A stretch of 64,000 nucleotides of DNA from an uncultured Fibrobacter sp. (GCA_934691725.1 CAKUTF010000011.1:5758-69757), one strand, 5' to 3'; positions 25,073-34,208 are shown, counted from the stretch's first letter. Translations and numbers: made by a program. The notes: generated from the sequence alone by a model not told the origin.

Positions 25073-26425
25073 ATGGCCGAAAAAGAAATTCTTGGAACGA
25101 CGGTGCCGCTTGCGGCAATCGATAAGTTTGTGGGACCCGTGCAGCGGTTCTTGAGGATTGAATCGACTGCGGGAATCGGGCTTATCGTGGTGACGGCGAT
25201 TGCTCTTCTGTGGGCGAACTTTTCGAACGAAACTTACACCGCATTCTGGTCGCTTCCCTTTAACTTTACGATTGGCCCGTGGAGCATCGACAAGGCGCTC
25301 GGCGGTCATATTCCGACGCTCGGCTGGTTTGTAAACGACGCGCTGATGACGATATTCTTCTTTTCGGTCGGCCTGGAAGTCAAGGGAGAAATCGTCCAGG
25401 GCGAGCTGCACGATTTTCGGAAGGCGCTTCTCCCGGTTCTCGCTGCGGTCGGCGGAATGCTTTTCCCGGCGATTATCTACCTGGGACTTTGCCCGGCTGA
25501 AGCGCACCACGGCTGGGGCATCCCGATGGCGACGGATATCGCGTTTACGGTTGGCTGTATGGCGATTCTCGGTTCGCGGGTGCCGCACGGGCTGCGCGTG
25601 ATGATTCTGACGCTTGCGATTGCGGACGATATCGGTTCCATTATCGTCGTGGCGGTCGGGTATTCGAGCGGCGTCGAATGGCTTGCTCTCGGTGTCGCCG
25701 CGATATTCCTCTTCCTCACGTGGCTCTCGTTCAAGCTCGGCATTCGGAATTTCTTTGTGCACGGCGTCCTCGCCTTGATTTCGTGGTTTTGCTTTGTGCA
25801 GAGCGGCGTCCATCCGACAATCTGCGGCGTGATCATCGGACTTCTCACCCCGGTGAACCCGATGGTTTCCAAAAGATACATGGACCGTCTGATTGTAACC
25901 GTCGGCGATGCGGTCAAGGAAAACCGCCCGATGACGAACGACCAGCGGAAAGAGGTTCTCGATATTCTCGAACGGACTTCCCGCGAAAGCGGTTCGCTCC
26001 AGGGACGCTTGAATACGCACTTGCAGCCGTGGGTGAACTTTGTGATTATGCCGCTATTCGCCCTTTCGAACGCGGGCGTTGTCATTGATACTGGCGCCAT
26101 CAGCATGGTGACAGCTTCGGTCGCTTCGGGCCTTGTCATCGGAAAGCCTCTCGGCATCTTCCTCGTGTCGTTTGCCGCTATCAAGAGCAAGCTCTGCAAG
26201 CTTCCTTCGGGCGTGAACTGGAAGATTCTCCTCGGTGGCGGAATGCTCGCGGGCATCGGGTTTACCATGTCGCTGTTCGTCGCGGGCCTTGCGTTTGTCG
26301 CTCCGGCTCATCACGAGCTTCTCGCCGGAGCGAAGGTGGGAATCCTTTCCGGGAGCTTCCTGTCCGCGGTGCTTGGAATTGTCTATATGAGCCTCGTTTC
26401 GAAGAAAGGCGAGACGGACGCTTAG
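25073..26425 (+). CDS. nhaA: Na+/H+ antiporter NhaA
   Basis: An inner-membrane electrogenic antiporter for sodium and pH homeostasis. About 450 residues with twelve helices. The ion-binding aspartates lie in LAIADDIGSIIVVAVG, and MATDIAFTVGCMAILG is the discontinuous-helix region. FFSVGLEVKGEIVQGEL is a typical early motif. It is longer than E. coli NhaA (388), mainly in a hydrophilic loop near residues 275-320. AAAGGAAG precedes the start. A terminator follows. Confidence 0.95.
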   Translation: MAEKEILGTTVPLAAIDKFVGPVQRFLRIESTAGIGLIVVTAIALLWANFSNETYTAFWSLPFNFTIGPWSIDKALGGHIPTLGWFVNDALMTIFFFSVGLEVKGEIVQGELHDFRKALLPVLAAVGGMLFPAIIYLGLCPAEAHHGWGIPMATDIAFTVGCMAILGSRVPHGLRVMILTLAIADDIGSIIVVAVGYSSGVEWLALGVAAIFLFLTWLSFKLGIRNFFVHGVLALISWFCFVQSGVHPTICGVIIGLLTPVNPMVSKRYMDRLIVTVGDAVKENRPMTNDQRKEVLDILERTSRESGSLQGRLNTHLQPWVNFVIMPLFALSNAGVVIDTGAISMVTASVASGLVIGKPLGIFLVSFAAIKSKLCKLPSGVNWKILLGGGMLAGIGFTMSLFVAGLAFVAPAHHELLAGAKVGILSGSFLSAVLGIVYMSLVSKKGETDA

Positions 26426-26454
26426 CGCTCCCCCAAAAATCGTAAACTTTTAGA

Positions 26455-26481
26455 AAAAGGCGGCCCGGTCCGCCTTTTCTT
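26455..26481 (+). terminator. Rho-independent terminator after nhaA
   Basis: Stem AAGGCGG/CCGCCTT with loop CCCGGT, then T-rich sequence. Confidence 0.8.
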
Positions 26482-26655
26482 GTCGGATACGTTTCAAGAA
26501 AAGGGGTAAAAAATCCCGTTTGACGAGAAATTTCGCTTTAAACGGGAAGAAAAGTCGCTTTTTAAACTTTTGTTTATGTGCATTTCGGGGCGCTTGAAAC
26601 TAATTTCAATAGGGCATTTCAATGTCCCGTTGGCAACCTTTCCAAAGGCTCTTAT

Positions 26656-27339
26656 ATGATCGATCTTCTCACCGTCCAGTCCAGCACCGCCTACCCGACG
26701 CTCATCACGATGGCCTACACGCTCCTTCTCGCCTTTGTGTGTTCGACGGCGATAGGCTTCACCTACGAGCACACGTTCCTCGGGCTTTCCTATTCGCGAA
26801 ACTTTGTGCAGGCGCTGGTGCTCAGTTCCGTGGTGGCGGCGACCGTGATGCAGGCGATAGGCGACAACGTGGGGCGCGGTCTCGGGATGCTCGGGGCGCT
26901 TTCGATTGTGCGGTTTCGGACGAGCTTCAAGGATCCGCGGGACATCATGTTCCTGTTCGCTGCTCTCGGCGCGGGAATCGGCTGCGGCGTCTTTGCCTGG
27001 GGAATCGCTGCCGGGGGAACGCTCGCGTTTTGCGTCATCGCGTTCGTGCTTTCGCGTTCGGGACTTGGGACCAAAAATTTCTTTGACGGGATGCTCCGCT
27101 TTGCAATGCCGAACGAATCCGCTGCCCGTGAAAAGCTCGAAAAGGTGATGCGGGCGAACATCAAGACGTTCGTGCTGATAACGATGCGGGAAATCGACGG
27201 CGGCGAGCGGGTCGATGTGGCGTATCAGGTGCGGTTGCGGAAGAACCGGCCCGCGGGAGAAGTGCTCAAGGAGTTGACGGCGATTTCCGGAATTTCGGAC
27301 ATCCACTTTATGATGCAGGATGCGACGACGGAAGTCTAG
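26656..27339 (+). CDS. DUF4956 membrane protein
   Basis: 227 residues. Four hydrophobic segments occupy the first 140 residues (AYTLLLAFVCSTAIGFTY, FVQALVLSSVVAATVMQ, MFLFAALGAGIGCGVFAWG, GTLAFCVIAFVLS), with the conserved cytosolic motif GALSIVRFRTSFKDPRD between them. A soluble C-domain follows. This is the DUF4956 family, which I recall near VTC-domain and CotH/LTD genes. It is first in a five-gene operon, 11 bases before the membrane-fusion gene. The operon suggests a role in polyphosphate synthesis or surface assembly; the family's biochemical function is not known to me. Confidence 0.88.
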   Translation: MIDLLTVQSSTAYPTLITMAYTLLLAFVCSTAIGFTYEHTFLGLSYSRNFVQALVLSSVVAATVMQAIGDNVGRGLGMLGALSIVRFRTSFKDPRDIMFLFAALGAGIGCGVFAWGIAAGGTLAFCVIAFVLSRSGLGTKNFFDGMLRFAMPNESAAREKLEKVMRANIKTFVLITMREIDGGERVDVAYQVRLRKNRPAGEVLKELTAISGISDIHFMMQDATTEV

Positions 27340-27350
27340 GGGGATTTTTT

Positions 27351-28448
27351 ATGGGATTTTTCAAGAAGTTGGACGAAATGGCGGACTTGAATTCTTCGCG
27401 CTTCCATGCGATAGAATCGCACAAGATGCTCTTGGCGTGGATTCTCGCTGTTGCGTCGATTGTTCTTCTGGGATATTTTTTCCATGGACAGAATGTCGTG
27501 TTTTCGGGAATCGCGGAAGCCGCCGAAACGACCATCAGTATGCCGGAAGCGGTCGAAGTGGTGAAGATTCACGTGATTCCTGGCGAAGAAGTGCACCCGG
27601 GAGATACGCTTGTGGAACTTCGGCGTCCGGACCTTGCGCTCCGCATGAACGAGCTGAAACGGCAGCTGGACGTGTCCGAGGGGCGTGGAAATCTCAACTC
27701 GGCGGATATCGACCAGAAAGTGGCGGAAATCCAGTCCGACTTGAACATAAAGCGCAACACGATTTTTCTTGAAATCGATAAGCTTTCGACGCAGTATGAA
27801 CAGAATCGGGCGATTTCCTCGAAGCTGAAAAGCATCGCGGGCGAAGTCAAGGCGGACAGCAACAGCGGAATTCTATTGAATATCCGCAATTTGAAAAAGG
27901 AGCTGAAAGTCGCCGAGGCAAATGCCGCGTCCCAGATAAAGCTTCTCCGCGGAAGCAAGGGCCTAGCGAAGATGAGCAGCAAGACCGAAGCGGAAGCTTT
28001 GCGCCGCGAAATCGCTATGCTTGAAAAGGAACAGAACGATCTGACGATTCTTGCGAAGGAAACCTGGATTGTGGGGACGGTCGATGTCCGCGACGGCGAA
28101 AAGGTTTCGAGCTTCAGCCCGATTCTCACGCTGACGCACAAGGCGGTTTCCCTTGTCCGCGGATACATCAACGAGAAAATTTATACGAAAATTCAGGTCG
28201 GCGACGAAATCGAGGTTCTCGGCGGAAGCGGTGAACGGATGAACGGCACGGTCATCGGGATGTCGAGCCGTATCGTGCCTTTCCCGATAAGGCTTCTCAA
28301 AATGGCGGACATGCCGCTATACGGTCGCGAAGTGATGATTCGCATTCCCGAAAAAAACGGACTTCTGCTCGGTGAAAAGGTCTCGATTGCGGAAAAGGTG
28401 AAAATGCCGGGACTCTTGAAAAAATCCGCGATGGAGGAGGCGCAATGA
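27351..28448 (+). CDS. HlyD-type membrane fusion protein
   Basis: 365 residues. One transmembrane helix near residues 27-45 (LLAWILAVASIVLLGYFF), then half-motif lipoyl sequence VVKIHVIPGEEVHPGDTLV. A long alpha-helical hairpin follows (about 95-230), then the second lipoyl half and a beta-barrel domain (VSLVRGYINEKIYTKIQVGD). Such adaptors bridge an inner-membrane pump and a TolC-type channel. No ABC or RND pump gene is in the operon, which is unusual; the DUF4956 protein is the only neighbouring inner-membrane candidate. The stop overlaps the next gene (ATGA). Confidence 0.88.
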   Translation: MGFFKKLDEMADLNSSRFHAIESHKMLLAWILAVASIVLLGYFFHGQNVVFSGIAEAAETTISMPEAVEVVKIHVIPGEEVHPGDTLVELRRPDLALRMNELKRQLDVSEGRGNLNSADIDQKVAEIQSDLNIKRNTIFLEIDKLSTQYEQNRAISSKLKSIAGEVKADSNSGILLNIRNLKKELKVAEANAASQIKLLRGSKGLAKMSSKTEAEALRREIAMLEKEQNDLTILAKETWIVGTVDVRDGEKVSSFSPILTLTHKAVSLVRGYINEKIYTKIQVGDEIEVLGGSGERMNGTVIGMSSRIVPFPIRLLKMADMPLYGREVMIRIPEKNGLLLGEKVSIAEKVKMPGLLKKSAMEEAQ

Positions 28449-29752
28449 AGTTTCTTGTCCTTTGCTGCGCCCTTGCGGCGAATGTCATTGCGAAACCGCT
28501 CACGTGGGACGCTCTGCTTTCCTCTGCCGAAAGCGATCCGGTCTTGCAGGCTTCCCAGAAGAAGATGACGGCTATCGGGGAACGTTCGGGGATGAAGCTC
28601 TGGAACGACCTGGAATTGGAATATACGCTCGATGGATTTGGATTTTTGGAACACGACTTTGAGTTGAAAATCAAGCCGAAGGCTTTTGGCGAAGGTTCTG
28701 CGTCGGACGCCTATCTGAGAAGCCAGTCGGAATACCAGAAGTTGCATCTTGCGAAAGACCGTTCAGCGATTCTGTATGAACGCTATGAACATGCGCTCCG
28801 CTACGTGAACCGCTTGCAGATTCAGGCGCTTCACCGCGAGCTTTTGCTGGTCGCTGCCGACAGGATTGAAGTCCTCCAGGCGCTGAGCGGGACGGAAACT
28901 TTCCGCTTGCAGGACCTGGTGACCGCGCTCGAAAGCCAGGCGACGCTCTCCGCGAAGATGATTGCGGATTCCAACGCGCTGAAGGATTCGAGGCTCAAGC
29001 TGCTTTCGTGGACGCCCGGGCTTGATTCCGTTGCGCTCGACACGGACTTTCTCCCGACGGTTGATGAAATCAAGACGATAGTCGAAAGCATTTCGGGGAA
29101 TGCTGAAAATTTTGACGACGTGGCGCTGGCGAAGGCCAAGTGGCAGCTGAGCGAAAAGCGCGCCGAGCAGGACGCCGCTTCCGACCGGAACTTTATTTCC
29201 AAAATCGGGGTGGGCTACAAGTATGTTCACGCGAAATACAAGTATAAATGGGTGACGACGGAATGCAAAGGTTCGAGCTGCACGGAAGAATGGCAGCTCA
29301 AGCGTTCCGATGACGATCGCCGCACGCAGGACAAGTTTTACGCGTCGGTAGCTTTCAAGTTGCCGTTCTTTTCGGACGGTGCGTCTGCGGGCCTAAAACG
29401 CCAAATCGACGTTCTCGAAAACGAACGCGATTACCAGGCGAAGAAGCGTGACTTGCAGCAGAAAGTGGAACGCCACCGCGAGGAAATTATGGGACTGATT
29501 GCCCAGCGCGAAGTGCAGAAAAGGTTCGTGGAACAGGTCGATCAGGGCGCGCTTTTCGAAGACTTTGCGAACAAGGCGGGGAACGATCCGCTGCTTCTCT
29601 TGCGCGCGCGGGAAAGTTCGCTCGAAAGCCGCTTGAAAATCGCACAGCTCGATTCGGATATTTTTTCCGTCTATCTGGAACTGCTCTATGAAACGGGCGC
29701 TCTTGCGCGGACCGACGTGACGAATCATCTCAAGGCGGGGACGGGAAGATGA
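28445..29752 (+). CDS. TolC-like outer membrane efflux protein
   Basis: 435 residues with signal peptide MKFLVLCCALAANVIAKP. Two long helical repeats with coiled-coil character (LAKAKWQLSEKRAEQDAA; NERDYQAKKRDLQQKVERH) alternate with beta-strand segments (FYASVAFKLPFFSDG), as in outer-membrane factors. It has ATGA overlaps at both ends with the adaptor and the VTC gene, so it should work with the adaptor. It is divergent from classical TolC, and the assignment rests on layout plus context. Confidence 0.82.
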   Translation: MKFLVLCCALAANVIAKPLTWDALLSSAESDPVLQASQKKMTAIGERSGMKLWNDLELEYTLDGFGFLEHDFELKIKPKAFGEGSASDAYLRSQSEYQKLHLAKDRSAILYERYEHALRYVNRLQIQALHRELLLVAADRIEVLQALSGTETFRLQDLVTALESQATLSAKMIADSNALKDSRLKLLSWTPGLDSVALDTDFLPTVDEIKTIVESISGNAENFDDVALAKAKWQLSEKRAEQDAASDRNFISKIGVGYKYVHAKYKYKWVTTECKGSSCTEEWQLKRSDDDRRTQDKFYASVAFKLPFFSDGASAGLKRQIDVLENERDYQAKKRDLQQKVERHREEIMGLIAQREVQKRFVEQVDQGALFEDFANKAGNDPLLLLRARESSLESRLKIAQLDSDIFSVYLELLYETGALARTDVTNHLKAGTGR

Positions 29753-30591
29753 GCGAAGCGCGCGGATTCAGTCTGCTCGAACGGTTTGAACTCAAGTATC
29801 ACATTCCCGTTTCTCTCGTGGATGAAATCGGCGCGTTTCTCCGTCCCTACTGCGAAGAGGACTATTATTCCAAGATTACTCCCGGCGGCTTTTACTGGAT
29901 TACGAATCTCTATCTGGATTCTCCGCGGTGGACTTTCCTGAGCTGGAAAAAGGCGGGGCGCCTCGACCGGTTCAATATGCGCGTCCGGGCTTATGGCGAA
30001 CATCCCGAACAGGCGGGAACCTTTCATTTTGAAGTCAAGCGCAAGGTGGCGAATGTCGGCTACAAGAGCCGCGGAACCATCAAGGGTGTCAATCCTTCGT
30101 TTGTGTGGAATCATCCGGAATCCGAATGGCCGTGCAAGACGGAAAAGGACAGAAAGTATATCCGGGATTTCATCGGCAAGACGTGGACATACAACGCGGG
30201 GCCGCGGCTTCTCACCCAGTATAAAAGGCGCGCCTGGTTCGGGCTTCGTGAGGAATATTCCCGGGTGACAATCGATACGGGAATGCGGTTTCGGGAAGAA
30301 AACGGCTTTGACTATACGGTTCGCTCGGAAGAGATGTGTTCGACGGGGCTTCCGAGATTTTTCCAACGGGACTGCAATGCGGTGTTGGAGCTGAAGTGTC
30401 CCGCGCTCCAAGTCCCGTTCTGGATGCTTGATTTGATTCACCGGTTCAATTTAAAACACGGCGCTTTTTCTAAGTTCGGAAATGCCGCCGCCGAATGGAA
30501 GCGCATCTACGAAAAGCCGCGCGACTTTCGTGACGCCCGCTTCCCGTATCTGGCAGGAAATTTTGACGATTCCAAGGAGGTTTTCGCATGA
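29749..30591 (+). CDS. VTC-domain polyphosphate polymerase-like protein
   Basis: 280 residues. It matches the VTC catalytic tunnel: ERFELKYHIP (Lys16), FNMRVRAYGE (Arg-x-Arg), FHFEVKRKV (Glu/Lys), LLTQYKRRAW, SRVTIDTGM, AVLELKC and GAFSKFG. All basic and acidic positions I can recall for yeast Vtc4 have counterparts, so it is probably active in making polyphosphate from ATP. It has no transmembrane segment. It overlaps its neighbours on both sides by ATGA. Coupling to an export-like pair and a lipoprotein hints at a surface or envelope polyphosphate role; that is inference. Confidence 0.88.
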   Translation: MSEARGFSLLERFELKYHIPVSLVDEIGAFLRPYCEEDYYSKITPGGFYWITNLYLDSPRWTFLSWKKAGRLDRFNMRVRAYGEHPEQAGTFHFEVKRKVANVGYKSRGTIKGVNPSFVWNHPESEWPCKTEKDRKYIRDFIGKTWTYNAGPRLLTQYKRRAWFGLREEYSRVTIDTGMRFREENGFDYTVRSEEMCSTGLPRFFQRDCNAVLELKCPALQVPFWMLDLIHRFNLKHGAFSKFGNAAAEWKRIYEKPRDFRDARFPYLAGNFDDSKEVFA

Positions 30592-32129
30592 AGAAATATT
30601 TCCCCCTTCTCCTCTGCCCGCTCACGTTTATGTTCTTCGCCTGTTCGGATTCGAGCAGCGGAAAGACCCGTTCCGTTTCCTATCCGGTGATGACGTGCAC
30701 CGAATTGATGTATCATCCGCAATACGGCTGGCCCGAATTTGTCGAGCTGAAGCTTACGGGAAAATCGCTTGAAAGCATGTCGGCGGTAAACCTGCGTCTC
30801 GACGGTGCCGTGGAATTTGCGTTCCCCGACGAACCGCTTGCTGAAAACGAAATCATCGTGGTGACGAACGACAAGTTCCTGTTCCAGACAAAGTATCCGA
30901 ATTTTTCCGGGCGACTTTTCCAGTGGAATTCGGGATTCAAGCTTTCCAATTCCGGTGACGTGTTGGAAATCAAACTGGACGGTCCGGGAGATTTCGATGC
31001 CCGCTTTGACAATAATCCTCCCTGGCCAAATCTTGCCGACGGCAACGGCAGTTCGCTTGTCTATATCGGCGGAAATTCCGCTTACGCCAGTTCGTGGGCG
31101 GCGAGCAAGACTCAGAACGGAAACCCGGGCTCGGAAGACGATCCTTATTACGAACATCCTTCGGTCCGCATCAATGAAGTCATGCCCTATCACGAAGGCT
31201 CCGAATCCTGGATTGAATTTTACAACGCCGCTTCGAGCGATGCGGATATCGGTGGCTGGAAAATTGTCCGGGCGGATGCCGAAGACAGCGTCCGCTATGT
31301 TCCGGACGGCGCGACCGTTCCGGCGAACGGTTTCCTCGTCTTGAAAACGCTCCTTTCGGAAAGCGGAGAAGAAGAGGTTGTTTCTTTTGTGGCGCGCGGA
31401 GAATCCGTCTATCTGCGCGAAGCGGTGAACGGTGTCTTGACCGGTGTCGAATCGAGCCTTGAATTTTCGGCGGTTCCGAGCGGAAAATCGGCGGGAGTTA
31501 TTGCCCTTTCGGATTCCACGACGGAGCAGGGAACGCTTCTCGAACCGACACCGGGCAGTGAAAATTCCAAGGCTCAGCTCGGTCCCGTATTTATTAGCGA
31601 GGTCTATTACAATCCCCCCGACGGCGACGTGGAATTTCTTGAAATCGTAAACAAGGGCGATTCGGCGGTTTCGCTCCGGACGGTTTTGGACGGGAAAATT
31701 TTCGGTTGGAAAATTGCGGGCGTCGGGTTTGAATGGGCGGATTCGTCATCGCTTGCGCCGGGAGAAGTCGCTTTGCTTATCCCGAACGCCTATACGGCGG
31801 CAGACGGCTACACGAGCCTTGCGATAACCGTCGAGGAATTCCGCGCCAAGTGGAATCTTGCCGAGAGCGTCCAGATTTTCCAGTATCCGGGAAAACTTTC
31901 GAACCGCGGAGAAAAAATTTCTGTTGAAGAGCCGGCGGCCTTGGCGAAAACATTGAAAGATTCGCTCCGCACGTTCTATCGGGTTTCGGACGCGATTCTG
32001 TATTCCGATGACGGCCTCTGGCCCGAGGAAGCGGACGGAGACGGTTACAGCCTGAACCGCATCGATTTCGATGTTTCCGGACATGAACCGTCGAACTGGA
32101 CCGCAGCCCAGCCGACACCTGGAATTTGA
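30588..32129 (+). CDS. Lipoprotein with lamin-tail (LTD) domains
   Basis: 513 residues. Lipobox FFAC after the signal segment (LLLCPLTFMFFAC). Three LTD-like units start near residue 37 (TELMYHPQYGWPEFVELKL), 192 (INEVMPYHEGSESWIEFY) and 330 (ISEVYYNPPDGDVEFLEIV). Each has the family pattern of an E-x-Y/N-P start and an asserted polar edge. The end, DGYSLNRIDFDVSGHEPSNW, is typical of LTD proteins. Probably surface-exposed and anchored to the outer membrane. It is last in the DUF4956 operon; binding partners are unknown. Confidence 0.85.
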   Translation: MKKYFPLLLCPLTFMFFACSDSSSGKTRSVSYPVMTCTELMYHPQYGWPEFVELKLTGKSLESMSAVNLRLDGAVEFAFPDEPLAENEIIVVTNDKFLFQTKYPNFSGRLFQWNSGFKLSNSGDVLEIKLDGPGDFDARFDNNPPWPNLADGNGSSLVYIGGNSAYASSWAASKTQNGNPGSEDDPYYEHPSVRINEVMPYHEGSESWIEFYNAASSDADIGGWKIVRADAEDSVRYVPDGATVPANGFLVLKTLLSESGEEEVVSFVARGESVYLREAVNGVLTGVESSLEFSAVPSGKSAGVIALSDSTTEQGTLLEPTPGSENSKAQLGPVFISEVYYNPPDGDVEFLEIVNKGDSAVSLRTVLDGKIFGWKIAGVGFEWADSSSLAPGEVALLIPNAYTAADGYTSLAITVEEFRAKWNLAESVQIFQYPGKLSNRGEKISVEEPAALAKTLKDSLRTFYRVSDAILYSDDGLWPEEADGDGYSLNRIDFDVSGHEPSNWTAAQPTPGI

Positions 32130-32139
32130 TGTTCGTGCA

Positions 32140-32640
32140 TTAAACTGCGTACATCTAAGTTTAGGGACGCGGTAAGCGGGACAAGTTATGATGTCATTCT
32201 ACGGCATTCCTCTCATCTGTCATTCCCCGGCTTGACCGGGGAATCCCCTTTAAGGAATGGGATTTGACAGGTTAGCGAGCTTGTCGAGATATTCAGAGCT
32301 TAGTTGAGAGAGCTTAGAGCTTAGAACTGTGGACGTCTAAGCTTAGTGTGCAGTGGTCAGAGTGCAGACGTTAAACTTCCGAGATGCAAGAGCATAGATG
32401 TCTGCAAATCTCAGCTCTAAGTTCTAACCATCCCCCATCCCTCTCACCGCGTCCCGCTTCCCATTTAACGGCTATCAACTGATTTCTGTTTCCTGTTTTC
32501 TCTCAACTAAGATCTCGGCTCTAAGTTCTAACAATCCCTCATCCCTCTCACCGCGTCCCGCTTCTCATTCTAACCACTGACCTCTGATTCCTGACTACTC
32601 CCACCTCTTGCCGTTTAAAGCACTACCCAAAAGCATTGTA
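32140..32640. repeat. Intergenic composite: palindromic block and heptad arrays of both orientations
   Basis: No gene supported in this 593-base gap. The palindromic block is at 32218-32295 and is near-identical to those at 8410 and 63702. Purine-side heptads (GAGCTTA, GAACTGT) run to about 32360. A pivot around 32363-32395 (GACGTTAAACTTCCGAGATG) is followed by pyrimidine-side heptads to about 32610 (CTAAGTT, CTGATTT, CTGTTTC). The same pivot occurs in reverse near 43270. Confidence 0.8.
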
Positions 32641-32722
32641 AAATTTTCTTTTCTAGTGGATTTTTCGTGCGGAAAAGCGTTTAAAGCGTAGGCGTTTTCC
32701 CTTAAAAATAGGAGAATCAGGT

Positions 32723-33421
32723 ATGCAAGGAAAAACTCAAAATCCGTCGTCGTTCAAGGTCGGGCTTTTTGTCGATGGGTTTACGCTTCGAAAGGTGAAC
32801 GAGTATTATCGGGGGCTGAACCCGGAATGCGCCGGCATCAATTTCCTCGGGCTTAAGAACTGGGTCGCGGTCCATGTCTCGCGCTATTTTTGGCCGGGAA
32901 AATCGGTCGAGATGATGGCGCATTATTATCATCCTTACCGCAATCCGGAAGCGGACAACGATTTTCGTCATGCGGGGGTGAAGTATTTTTCGGGTGAGCT
33001 TTCCAAGGCGGGATTTAATGTACACTTCGCCTCGGTCAATTATGCGAACAGCCTTTGCCCGAATCTGGAATTGAAGGACGATGTACTGTTGTATGCGGAA
33101 TACCGGGAATTAGACGCTCTTGTCCTAGCCAGTACGCAGGGACAGTATGCGGATATTCCGCCAAGGCTCGCTTCGATGGATATCCCGACTCTTCTGCTCG
33201 GGTGGAATTTTACCTACCGTAACCGTGAAAAGGAGATTCATTGGCATACCGACCAGAACTTGAAGCGGCAATCGACTTTTTACGTTCCCATGGAGCGCAT
33301 TATGGAAAAAGCGAGCTCAGACGAGCTCGCTCGAAATCTCTTCCTTTCGCCTCGGACGAAAATTACAGCTTGTCGCGGAGCTTTTTCTGGTTTTCCGAGA
33401 GGAATGTCCAGGTTATCTTAG
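32723..33421 (+). CDS. NYN/LabA-like protein lacking the usual catalytic motif
   Basis: 232 residues. FKVGLFVDGFTLRKVNEYY is the first NYN strand with its Asp. LKDDVLLYAEYRELDALVLA aligns with the second acidic strand, but the usual SGDSDF is replaced by ASTQGQY. Family members I recall end near LINGLFVPK, here LARNLFLSPRTK, so the last roughly 19 residues appear to be a read-through tail. The 3' end overlaps the opposite OMP gene by 59 bases and contains that gene's terminator. Possibly a non-catalytic RNA-binding protein. Confidence 0.65.
   Translation: MQGKTQNPSSFKVGLFVDGFTLRKVNEYYRGLNPECAGINFLGLKNWVAVHVSRYFWPGKSVEMMAHYYHPYRNPEADNDFRHAGVKYFSGELSKAGFNVHFASVNYANSLCPNLELKDDVLLYAEYRELDALVLASTQGQYADIPPRLASMDIPTLLLGWNFTYRNREKEIHWHTDQNLKRQSTFYVPMERIMEKASSDELARNLFLSPRTKITACRGAFSGFPRGMSRLS
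33306..33330 (-). terminator. Rho-independent terminator of the minus-strand OMP gene
   Basis: On the minus strand GCGAGCTC, loop GTCT, GAGCTCGC, then T5. It lies inside the coding sequence of the convergent plus-strand gene. Confidence 0.8.
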
Positions 33422-34208
33422 CGCCTAGGAACCAGGTGTCGCCGTTGTTGTCCGAGTCCCCGAGGCTGTGGCCTTCAAAATCGATTTCGTTGAAGCGGAC
33501 TACGCGGTAGCCGGCGTAAGCGCCGACGGAAATCGGGTCGATGGAAATGCGGAATTCGATTTGCGCATTGAACGTCGGAGATAGCGTGCTGTAATAGCGG
33601 TTGCGCGCCTGCACGTAAGAGGAATCCGATCCCGATTCGATGAAATAATAGTCAGACGCAAGGTGGACATTCAGAAGGTTCAGACCGATACCCGCAGACG
33701 GAATCAGATTGATGACAGTGTTTTCGCCAAAGAGTTTCCATCCGAACATCCAATCGATCCCGTAAGCGAACCACTTGACATCGTAGAGGCGTTCTCCGGT
33801 CGTGCTGCTGTAATTTGCCGGCTTGTCCGAAACTTGGGTCGGCATGAAGTTAATGTCAAACCAGGTGAGGAACTGGTGATACTGCGCGCCGACTTCGATG
33901 TGAAGCCCCAGATAGTAATCGTTGAAATGTTCGTAGCGCGAAATGTCCTTGTCGAGGACTGCGCCTTTGACCGTATCGCCGTCCGCGGTGATTTTATCGA
34001 CGACAAAACCTTGGTTCTTGTTGAAAAGGAGCCTGTTCAGATAGCTGGCGTATGCGCTGCGCATTCCGCGGTAATCCGCTCCGATGGAAATAAATCCGCG
34101 AATGTCGTGCTTTTCGTAGAATCCCTCTTCGGGTTCGGCAAAGGCGGAAGCCGTTATCGCAAAAAGACTTGCGAAAAAAATCAAGAGACTGGGAATGTTT
34201 CGCTTCAT
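33363..34208 (-). CDS. Outer membrane beta-barrel protein of unknown function
   Basis: 281 residues with signal peptide (LLIFFASLFAITASAFA). Many alternating amphipathic strands are visible (HFNDYYLGLHIEVGAQYHQF, RYYSTLSPTFNAQIEFRI) and a late aromatic strand (WFLGAKITWTFL), followed by a short Lys-rich tail. It belongs to the small-barrel type common in Fibrobacterota and Bacteroidota; the role is unknown. It is separate from yidC downstream of it in position. Confidence 0.75.
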   Translation of the reverse strand: MKRNIPSLLIFFASLFAITASAFAEPEEGFYEKHDIRGFISIGADYRGMRSAYASYLNRLLFNKNQGFVVDKITADGDTVKGAVLDKDISRYEHFNDYYLGLHIEVGAQYHQFLTWFDINFMPTQVSDKPANYSSTTGERLYDVKWFAYGIDWMFGWKLFGENTVINLIPSAGIGLNLLNVHLASDYYFIESGSDSSYVQARNRYYSTLSPTFNAQIEFRISIDPISVGAYAGYRVVRFNEIDFEGHSLGDSDNNGDTWFLGAKITWTFLSENQKKLRDKL

